Assembly (NCBI GenBank): GCA_013003285.1
Contig: JABDJY010000278.1
Coordinates: 1-21,153 of the forward strand
Reading direction: 5' to 3'
DNA: 21,153 nt
DNA from: Alphaproteobacteria bacterium
GTDB lineage: Bacteria > Pseudomonadota > Alphaproteobacteria > UBA6615
In this document: piece by piece, positions 15,492-21,153 of the stretch
Layout: every line of letters starts with the position of its first letter
Position numbering within the stretch: the first letter of the stretch is position 1
Position numbers and translations under genes: made by a program
Notes under the pieces: generated by a model
Databases searched by the model: none
Told to the model about the DNA's origin: nothing
What the model saw: only the letters and a program-made list of their open reading frames with translations

Positions 15492-16490
15492 TCACCCATT
15501 AACATCGATCACGGTACGTCCGCGCACCTGGCCTTTAAGGATTTCTGTGGCCAGTTGAGGCACATCGGCCAGGGGCCGCACACTTGTCATGGCGTCGAGT
15601 TTAGCCAACGGTAAATCATCGACGATGCGCTGCCATATGCGCTGGCGATTTTCCGCCGGCTGCATCACCGAATCGATCCCCAGCAAATTTACCCCGCGCA
15701 GAATGAAGGGAAGGATGGTCGTGTTCAGGCCGTTGCCCCCCGCCAAGCCGCAGGCCGCAACCGGCGCACCATATTTCATCTGCGCCAGTGCCGTCGCCAA
15801 GGTGGTGCCGGCAACGGAATCGACACAACCGGCCCAACGCTCTTTTTCGAGCGGCCGCGTCTCGGCGGCCGATAGAGTGTCGCGATCGATTATTTCCGCC
15901 GCCCCCAGATCGCTCAGATAAGTACCGAGTTCGCGGCGCCCGGTCGACGCTACGACCGTATATCCGCGCGCAGCCAAAATAGCCGTCGCGGTGCTGCCGA
16001 CGCCGCCGCCCGCGCCGGTCACCAACACCTCGCCATTATCCCGTTCCAGCCCGTTCCGCTCCAACGCATCGACACACAACATGGCGGTAAAGCCGGCCGT
16101 CCCGACGGCCATGGCCTGAAGGGTCGAGATGCCGTCGGGTAGCGGCACCAACCAGCCAGCCTGTACTCGCGCCCGTTGAGCCAATCCACCCCAGTGCACC
16201 TCCCCGACCCGCCAACCGGTGAGAACGACCTTATCGCCGGGCTTATAGTCGGGATTATCGGAGTGCTCGACGGTGCCAGAAAAATCGATTCCGGGAACAT
16301 GCGGGAAATTCCGAACGAGACGTCCTTTATTGCCGTCCACAATCAGGCCGTCCTTATAATTGACGGTCGAGTATTCCACCGCCACGGTCACATCACCGTC
16401 CGGTAAATCGCTTTCGGAAAGCGATTTAATATCAACGGTTAGATTGTCATCAACATTATCAAGGACGAGCGCTGTAAAATCGTTCGGCAT
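15492..16490 (-). CDS. acuI: Acrylyl-CoA reductase, AcuI/YhdH-type MDR oxidoreductase
   Basis: This 332-residue protein belongs to the zinc-free medium-chain dehydrogenase/reductase subgroup AcuI/YhdH. Characterised members reduce acrylyl-CoA to propionyl-CoA with NADPH, in 3-hydroxypropionate, acrylate and DMSP metabolism or as detoxification of reactive acrylyl-CoA. Family blocks are visible: VEYSTVNYKDGLIV (38-51), VPGIDFSGTVE (65-75), GDKVVLTGWRVGEVHWGGLAQ (85-105), AMAVGTAGFTAMLCVDALE (126-144), the Rossmann motif VTGAGGGVGSTA (157-168), and ILRGVNLLGIDSVMQP. Length matches the family. The start is the ATG at 16490, with AGGA some 12 bases upstream. The gene is convergent with the EAL gene (56 bases, no terminator hairpin seen) and divergent from the PagL-like gene. 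The name follows the family; in many bacteria its precise role is untested. Confidence 0.88.
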   Translation of the reverse strand: MPNDFTALVLDNVDDNLTVDIKSLSESDLPDGDVTVAVEYSTVNYKDGLIVDGNKGRLVRNFPHVPGIDFSGTVEHSDNPDYKPGDKVVLTGWRVGEVHWGGLAQRARVQAGWLVPLPDGISTLQAMAVGTAGFTAMLCVDALERNGLERDNGEVLVTGAGGGVGSTATAILAARGYTVVASTGRRELGTYLSDLGAAEIIDRDTLSAAETRPLEKERWAGCVDSVAGTTLATALAQMKYGAPVAACGLAGGNGLNTTILPFILRGVNLLGIDSVMQPAENRQRIWQRIVDDLPLAKLDAMTSVRPLADVPQLATEILKGQVRGRTVIDVNG

Positions 16491-16516
16491 GGGTGGTCAG
16501 TTTCCTGTATTTTCGC

Positions 16517-16566
16517 GTGGTATCGCCACACTTGGAATTGCAACATTTAGAATGACGCGGTACCAC
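16517..16566. promoter_or_regulatory. Imperfect inverted repeat in the acuI/pagL divergent region
   Basis: GTGGTATCGC (16517-16526) faces GCGGTACCAC (16557-16566), matching 9 of 10 as an inverted repeat across 30 bases. It lies between two divergent genes, which suits a regulator site, but no adjacent regulator exists and no clear -35/-10 was found. The remainder of 16491-16672 is featureless to me. Confidence 0.3.
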
Positions 16567-16672
16567 TTAATCTGCAAAAATCCAAGCGGTCTGGCTGGAT
16601 CAGGCCGGTTGTAGAATCCATCGCGTCCTTCTTGTGCAAGGTTTAGCGTGGTTATTGTTGGGGGTAGACGCC

Positions 16673-17182
16673 ATGAGGCTCGGCGCCAAGACAGTAACGT
16701 TTTTGACGGCCTTAGTTTTGGCCAGCACATCGGTCGCGCCCGCAGCGTCGGCCGACGATCCAAGCTTTCTCAGCTTTGGCGTGGGTTGGTATGATTTCAA
16801 CGACGATCGTGATGCCGTCGATCTGCGGGTCGAATATCGCTCAAAAGCCAAATTTCTTGGCTTTATAAAACCCTGGATTGGAGTTGAGGTCACATCCGAC
16901 GCCGCCGCCTATGGCGTTGCAGGCGTTCTCAGCGACATCTATTTCGGCCGCCGCCTTGTCTTGACCCCAAGTTTCGGCGTTGGCGTTTACGCCGATGGCG
17001 ACGGCAAGGATCTGGGAAGCGCAATCGAGTTCCGCTCTCAGTTGGAGCTCGGTTACCGGTTCGACGACCGATCGCGGCTATCGGTAGCGGTCAGTCATAT
17101 TTCCAATGCCCATCTGACCAATCAAAACCCCGGTACCGAGATCGCGACGATTTACTATCACGTCCCGCTAGACCGCTTCTGA
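16673..17182 (+). CDS. pagL: PagL-like lipid A 3-O-deacylase
   Basis: This 169-residue predicted outer-membrane beta-barrel enzyme would remove the 3-position acyl chain of lipid A and so remodel the endotoxin surface. The signal peptide is MRLGAKTVTFLTALVLAST, cut near ASA (about 27). The mature part alternates hydrophobic and polar residues as in barrel strands. The PagL catalytic set is present with the right spacing: His142 and Ser144 in VSHISNAHL, and Glu156 in NPGTE, 12 residues after the serine as in Pseudomonas PagL. The ending YYHVPLDRF finishes with the aromatic residue typical of outer-membrane proteins. The ATG at 16673 is preferred to the GTG at 16634, because GGGGG lies eight bases before it and the signal peptide then has a normal length. 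The gene is followed by a strong terminator. Confidence 0.87.
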   Translation: MRLGAKTVTFLTALVLASTSVAPAASADDPSFLSFGVGWYDFNDDRDAVDLRVEYRSKAKFLGFIKPWIGVEVTSDAAAYGVAGVLSDIYFGRRLVLTPSFGVGVYADGDGKDLGSAIEFRSQLELGYRFDDRSRLSVAVSHISNAHLTNQNPGTEIATIYYHVPLDRF

Positions 17183-17203
17183 CACGAGGCCAGATATCGC
17201 CAA

Positions 17204-17228
17204 AAAACGCCCCATCACGGGGCGTTTT
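17204..17228. terminator. Bidirectional rho-independent terminator
   Basis: A ten-base perfect stem AAAACGCCCC / GGGGCGTTTT with loop ATCAC is followed by CTTTT on the plus strand and bounded by an A-run on the other side. It lies between the convergent pagL and thiolase genes and should stop transcription from both. Confidence 0.9.
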
Positions 17229-17252
17229 CTTTTATGGCCTGCCTATCAGCGG

Positions 17253-18413
17253 CTAGCGCAGACGCTCGAGTACCGACACATAGTTCGAGACCGCCGATCC
17301 GCCCATATTGAACACACCGGCCAGATTGGGATCGGGAAGCTGCATATCGCCCGCCGTACCGGTGAGCTGCATCGAGGCAATAATGTGCATCGAGACACCG
17401 GTCGCGCCGAGCGGATGGCCTTTGGATTTGAGCCCGCCGGACCGGTTGATCGGCAACTTACCGTCGGCCGCCGTCCAGCCTTCCATGATCGCTTTCTCGC
17501 CCTCGCCGCGCGCCGTCAGACCCATCGCTTCATAAGTCAGCATTTCAGCGCTTGTAAAACAGTCATGGACCTCGGCGAAACCAAGATCTTCTAAACTGAT
17601 ATTGGCTTCTTCAAAGGCTTGCGCCCAGGCTTTGGCCGGGCCCTCGAAATCGATGATATTGCGCCGCGACATGGGCATGAAGTCCTGCACATGCTGGGCC
17701 GCCCGGAAATAGATCGCCTTATCCATTTTCAGCGCCGTGTCCACATCGGCCAGGACCAAGGCCGCCGCGCCGTCGGAAACCAACGAGCAATCGGTGCGCT
17801 TGAGCGGGCCGGCGACCACAGGGTTCTTTTCCGATACATTGCGGCAGAAATCGTAGCCAAGATCCTTTTGCATCTGCGCGTAGGGATTATCGCAACCATT
17901 CTTGTGGTTCTTCGCCGCGATCATCGCCAGGGCGTCGGACTTGTCGCCATAGGCTTGGAAATAGCGATCGGTGATCTGGCCGAATATCTCGGCAAAGCTC
18001 GAAGCCGATTCTTCGCGCAAATACGACGCCTTGGAAAGAATTCCACCGAGAACTTCACCGTTCACTTCGGTCATTTTTTCCACACCGACCACCAGGACGA
18101 CGCGCGCCTTCTTGGCGGCGATGTGGTTCAAACCTTGGTAGAGCGCGGCCGATCCAGTGGCACAGGCATTCTCAACATGGGTCGCCGGCTTAAAGCGCAA
18201 ATCTTCCGACGCTTGCAGGACCAGGGAGGCGGGAAACTCCTGGCGCACAAAGCCGCCCCCGAAGGTACCCAGATAGATGGCGTCGACGTCTTTTGGCTCG
18301 ACACCGGAATCCCGCAGCGCGCCGGTAGCGACCTGGACGATCATGTCCTCTATGTCTTCGCCTTCATGCTTGCCGAATTTCAAATGGTCCCAACCGACGA
18401 TACATGCAGTCAT
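17253..18413 (-). CDS. Thiolase-family acyl-CoA acyltransferase (SCP2/SCPx-type)
   Basis: This 386-residue protein is a thiolase of the SCP2/SCPx-like branch. Such enzymes cleave 3-ketoacyl-CoA (fatty-acid, sterol or branched substrates) or condense acyl-CoAs. The acyl-accepting cysteine is Cys84 in HVENACATGSAAL. The histidines are His283 in EVHDCFTSAE and His333 in GGLKSKGHPLGATG. The C-terminal block is FNMGGSAVSNYVSVLE, where classical thiolases have a second catalytic cysteine in C-x-G. This substitution is normal for the branch, in which the HDCF motif supplies the other cysteine. The ATG has an ideal AAGGAG six bases upstream. It stands alone between the terminator and asnB (81 bases). 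No SCP2 or DUF35 partner is adjacent, and the substrate is unknown. Confidence 0.88.
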   Translation of the reverse strand: MTACIVGWDHLKFGKHEGEDIEDMIVQVATGALRDSGVEPKDVDAIYLGTFGGGFVRQEFPASLVLQASEDLRFKPATHVENACATGSAALYQGLNHIAAKKARVVLVVGVEKMTEVNGEVLGGILSKASYLREESASSFAEIFGQITDRYFQAYGDKSDALAMIAAKNHKNGCDNPYAQMQKDLGYDFCRNVSEKNPVVAGPLKRTDCSLVSDGAAALVLADVDTALKMDKAIYFRAAQHVQDFMPMSRRNIIDFEGPAKAWAQAFEEANISLEDLGFAEVHDCFTSAEMLTYEAMGLTARGEGEKAIMEGWTAADGKLPINRSGGLKSKGHPLGATGVSMHIIASMQLTGTAGDMQLPDPNLAGVFNMGGSAVSNYVSVLERLR

Positions 18414-18419
18414 TTTATT

Positions 18420-18425
18420 CTCCTT
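18420..18425 (-). promoter_or_regulatory. Ribosome binding site of the thiolase gene
   Basis: The minus strand reads AAGGAG, six bases before the ATG at 18413, one of the strongest sites in the window. Confidence 0.65.
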
Positions 18426-18494
18426 AGCACCGGACCACGCGCGCTATGGCGCTGTCCGTAGAATGCCTGTGGGTTTTACCCCTTGGCAGGTTAA

Positions 18495-20273
18495 TTAGGC
18501 TGCTCGGCGGGCATCGTCCAGAACATCGAACACATCGCCGCCCACACCAGAATTTCCAACAATATGGTGATTATGCCACAGCGCGTAAAACAGCAGCAAC
18601 CAGGCAGCAAATCCCTGCCTTTTGCCGCGCCGTAGGTAGAGATTTTCGACTTTTTTCGGCTCGCAAATCTCCGCAATTCCCGGCTGACGGGCGACCAGCG
18701 GGCCAATTTCCGCCCCCCGGGCAAAAATCCACTCAGCCACCGGCACCGAAAACCCGCGCTTGCGCTCGAACGCCCCGGAGATCGGCAGGCGCGCATCGAG
18801 CCAGCGCCGCAGCAACCATTTACCCAGCCCGTCCTTGACCTTCAATTGATCCGAAAGCCGAAACGCCACAGCGGCAACCCGCGGGTCGAGGAACGGCGTG
18901 CGGCCCTCAACGCCATGCGCCATCAGGCATCGGTCGACCTTGGTCAGTAAATCATTGGGCAACCAATCGGCGCAATCGGCAGCTTGGGCAATTTGTAATC
19001 GGCTCATGGGACCTGAGATCAGCATCTCCTCGGCCGCCGATATGCCATCGCGCCAACCAACCGGAATTTCGCGCAACACATCCAAACCGTCGAGCATGCC
19101 GCGTGCCCGCATGCTGCGCCCACCCTGCCACCAGGGGCGGACCACGCTGCGATAGCGACCATAGCCGGCAAACAGCTCGTCGCCGCCTTCCCCTGTCAAA
19201 ACCACCTTCAGACCGCTTTTGCGAACCGCTTCGCCCAGCAAATAGGTTGGCAGAATGGCGTAGTCGGCGGCCGGGTCGTCCACCGCGGCGGCAATTTCCG
19301 GCAAGCGCTGCCATAGGTCGTTCTGGCTGATCCCCACATCCACGGTTTCCGCACCCACCGCGTGGGCGATGCGCCGTGCATGGTCGCGCTCATCGGGCAC
19401 CGAAGGATCGTCAAACCCGGCGGTAAATGTCCGTACCGGCTGTTCGTTTAATTCGGCCATCAACGCCAACAAAACCGAACTATCGACACCCCCGGAAAGA
19501 AACATGCCATAGGGAACGTCAGCGCGCTGATGAATTTCCACGCTGTCGTGCAGCGCTTCGTCCAGCAATTCCAAAGCCGTCGCCATATCCCAATCGGCTG
19601 GCGCCGTCTGCGGCAAGGCCGGTTTGCGACGGCGCGCCACGATGCGCCCATCGCGCACCACCAACGTTTCACCCGGTAGCACCCGCTGAATATTTTGAAA
19701 GACCGTGTCCGCACCGGTGGTGTACTGCAGCTGCAGCAATTCGGCGCGTGCCGTGGGGTTGATGGCGCGGTCCACCAGACCCGCTTCCAGCAGGGCCTGG
19801 GGCTCGGAGGCGAAACAAAAGCCGGCCTCGGTCTCCGAATAATAGAGCGGCTTTATGCCAAACGGGTCTCGGGCCAGGACGAGTTGGCCTTCGACCGGAT
19901 CGTAGAGCGCGATTGAATACATGCCACGCAAATGGTCGACAAAGTCGAGGCCATGGCGCCGGTAGAGATGCAGCGGCGCCTCACAATCGGACGCGGTCGA
20001 GAAACTTGCGCCGCCAAGCTCAGTGCGGAGCTCGATGTAATTGTAGATTTCGCCGTTCGCGACGAGCGCCGCCCCACCGGCCTCGTAAAGCGGTTGATCG
20101 CCGGTCTCCAAATCGATGATCGCCAAGCGAGTTTGGGCCATGGCGAAATTACGCGAACTGTAGCGGCCTTCACCATCCGGCCCGCGATGGCGCACAGCAT
20201 CGGCAAGCGCGCTGACCACCAGGTCATCAGGCGCGCTGCCATCGCGTGTCATCAATCCAACTATGCCGCACAT
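18495..20273 (-). CDS. asnB: Glutamine-hydrolysing asparagine synthase (AsnB family)
   Basis: This 592-residue, full-length class-II amidotransferase would take ammonia from glutamine and transfer it to an ATP-activated carboxylate, aspartate in true AsnB. The N-terminal Ntn domain starts with the nucleophile Cys2 (MCGIVGLM) and contains RHRGPDGEG (28-36), RLAIIDLETGDQPL (49-62) and NGEIYNYIELR. The synthetase domain has the PP-loop FLSGGVDSS (258-266), LTGEGGDELFAGYGRYR and DRCLMAHGVEGRTPFLD. The C-terminus (EPKKVENLYLRRGKRQGFAAWLLLFYALW) is the usual family ending. The ATG at 20273 leaves Cys2 in place after methionine removal and overlaps the glycosyltransferase stop by 13 bases. In this position, next to a GT4 enzyme, the protein may amidate a surface-glycan sugar acid rather than free aspartate. 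That is inference from context. Confidence 0.9.
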   Translation of the reverse strand: MCGIVGLMTRDGSAPDDLVVSALADAVRHRGPDGEGRYSSRNFAMAQTRLAIIDLETGDQPLYEAGGAALVANGEIYNYIELRTELGGASFSTASDCEAPLHLYRRHGLDFVDHLRGMYSIALYDPVEGQLVLARDPFGIKPLYYSETEAGFCFASEPQALLEAGLVDRAINPTARAELLQLQYTTGADTVFQNIQRVLPGETLVVRDGRIVARRRKPALPQTAPADWDMATALELLDEALHDSVEIHQRADVPYGMFLSGGVDSSVLLALMAELNEQPVRTFTAGFDDPSVPDERDHARRIAHAVGAETVDVGISQNDLWQRLPEIAAAVDDPAADYAILPTYLLGEAVRKSGLKVVLTGEGGDELFAGYGRYRSVVRPWWQGGRSMRARGMLDGLDVLREIPVGWRDGISAAEEMLISGPMSRLQIAQAADCADWLPNDLLTKVDRCLMAHGVEGRTPFLDPRVAAVAFRLSDQLKVKDGLGKWLLRRWLDARLPISGAFERKRGFSVPVAEWIFARGAEIGPLVARQPGIAEICEPKKVENLYLRRGKRQGFAAWLLLFYALWHNHHIVGNSGVGGDVFDVLDDARRAA

Positions 20274-21153
20274 TCGCGCCGCGCTTTATCAAAGAATGCC
20301 AAATACTGAGCCGTCACCGCGTCCTTGGTGAACTCGCGTTCATACGCCGCATACCCGGCAGCCGCCAGTCGCGCGGCCGCGTCGGGAGACGCCAATAAAT
20401 CGTTGATGGCGCGTGCCAGTTCGCTAGGTTGATCAATCGGCACCAATATTCCCCGCTCGTTATTTCCAAGCAATTCCTGCGGGCCCGTGGCGGCGGTGGC
20501 AATAACCGGCTTCGCCGCCGCCCACGCCTCAAGGACGACGTTCCCCAGGGGCTCGTGCCGGGAGGGACAGATGAATATGTCGGCGGCGCACATCAACGCG
20601 TCGGAATCATCCCGCCACCCCAGAAAGCGAGTTCGGTCCGCAACGCCCAGTTCGCTCGCCAGCGCCTTTAGCGCGGCGGCCTCTGGGCCATCACCGGCGA
20701 TCCACAACCAGGCGTCCGGCACCTCGGTCAAGGTCTGCAATAATGTATCGAACGCCTTATTCTCGTGCAGACGCCCCATCGCCACGAGTAACGGCGCATC
20801 CAACGGCGTATCCAAGCCGATTCGGGACAGCGGTTCGTTGCTGGGGGGATGAACGAAATTGGGTAGCAGCATGACCCGATCAGGATCGAAGCCTTCGGCG
20901 ATGACATAGTCGACGATATCAGCGGTGTTGCCGACCAGATAATCGCAGTTGCTGTAGTATTTCAGGTCGTAATACCCACCAAGCCGTCCGATATGCGCGT
21001 AAACGCCCGGCGCGGCGGGGGTCGCCCAGGCGGCGCGGCTCATCCAGCTTAAAATCACATCCGGGCGAAACTTCGCGATCTCTCGCTGCAGCGCCGGCCG
21101 GGTGCGAAAATCCATCCGCCCGCCAAACGGTAGCTCGATGGGCGATACCCCAC
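20261..21153 (-). CDS. GT4-family glycosyltransferase (N-terminus outside window)
   Basis: This is the C-terminal part (over 290 residues) of a GT-B fold glycosyltransferase of family 4, which would add a sugar from a nucleotide-sugar donor to a lipopolysaccharide, capsule or similar acceptor at the cytoplasmic face of the inner membrane. The frame stays open past the ATG at 21115 (encoding PIELPFGGRMDF) to the window edge, so that ATG is internal. Visible are FRPDVILSWMSRAA in the N-terminal lobe, the domain start LLVAMGRLHENKAFDTLL, GDGPEAAALKALASELG, FLGWRDDSDALMCAADIF and the E-x7-E donor-binding motif in SRHEPLGNVVLEAWA. It overlaps asnB by 13 bases, which indicates an operon. The acceptor and sugar cannot be told from sequence. 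Confidence 0.87.
   Translation of the reverse strand, partial: GVSPIELPFGGRMDFRTRPALQREIAKFRPDVILSWMSRAAWATPAAPGVYAHIGRLGGYYDLKYYSNCDYLVGNTADIVDYVIAEGFDPDRVMLLPNFVHPPSNEPLSRIGLDTPLDAPLLVAMGRLHENKAFDTLLQTLTEVPDAWLWIAGDGPEAAALKALASELGVADRTRFLGWRDDSDALMCAADIFICPSRHEPLGNVVLEAWAAAKPVIATAATGPQELLGNNERGILVPIDQPSELARAINDLLASPDAAARLAAAGYAAYEREFTKDAVTAQYLAFFDKARRECAA

Noticed and set aside
17619..18461. 280-codon plus-strand frame opposite the thiolase
   Set aside because: Antisense shadow of a clear thiolase gene that has a strong ribosome site. The shadow has no domain pattern.
1..21153. CRISPR arrays, tRNA/rRNA genes, insertion sequences, phage or defence genes
   Set aside because: By eye no direct-repeat array, cloverleaf-like segment, transposase or integrase motif or terminal inverted repeat was found on either strand. 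A dedicated tRNA or ncRNA search was not possible.

Overview
The window is gene-dense chromosomal DNA, fairly GC-rich, with short intergenic gaps (none over 300 bases). It most likely comes from a free-living, probably marine or environmental alphaproteobacterium. The markers are an EipA/DUF1134 envelope protein, a YbfB-type MFS protein, a SoeBC-like iron-sulfur/anchor pair, a DmdB-like acyl-CoA ligase and an AcuI-type reductase. I infer this from family membership alone; there is no rRNA or other phylogenetic marker.

Layout. 1-1486 (+): the 3' part of a DMSO-reductase-type iron-sulfur subunit and its membrane anchor, best matching the sulfite dehydrogenase SoeB/SoeC. 1483-4420 (-): flavin reductase, methylmalonate-semialdehyde dehydrogenase and a lone MlaF-like ABC ATPase whose switch histidine is replaced by serine. 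4689-7229 (+): an alpha/beta hydrolase and a fatty-acyl/3-methylmercaptopropionyl-CoA ligase. 7241-10587 (-): a run of envelope and transport genes: small lipoprotein, MFS transporter, EipA, BON-domain lipoprotein, GNAT acetyltransferase. 10748-15435 (+): a signalling block. It has a hybrid sensor histidine kinase interrupted by one in-frame TAA, a single-domain response regulator, and a REC-PAS-GGDEF-EAL protein whose GGDEF motif is degenerate and whose EAL catalytic set looks intact. 15492-16490 (-): AcuI/YhdH-type acrylyl-CoA reductase. 16673-17182 (+): PagL-like lipid A 3-O-deacylase, closed by a clear bidirectional terminator. 17253-18413 (-): SCP2-type thiolase. 18495-21153 (-): glutamine-dependent asparagine synthase and a GT4 glycosyltransferase that runs off the right edge, probably the end of a surface-polysaccharide cluster.

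Working together. Three themes recur. The first is short-chain acyl-CoA and organosulfur carbon metabolism (SoeBC, MmsA, acyl-CoA ligase, AcuI, thiolase). These genes are scattered on both strands and do not form one operon. The second is outer-membrane and envelope maintenance (MlaF-like ATPase, EipA, DolP-like BON lipoprotein, PagL, AsnB/GT4). The third is a phosphorelay that probably ends in c-di-GMP hydrolysis. I found no CRISPR array, tRNA, rRNA, insertion sequence, phage gene or recognisable defence system. The observation most worth a second look is the single nonsense codon in an otherwise fully open histidine-kinase frame, followed by the degenerate H-loop of the lone MlaF-like ATPase.
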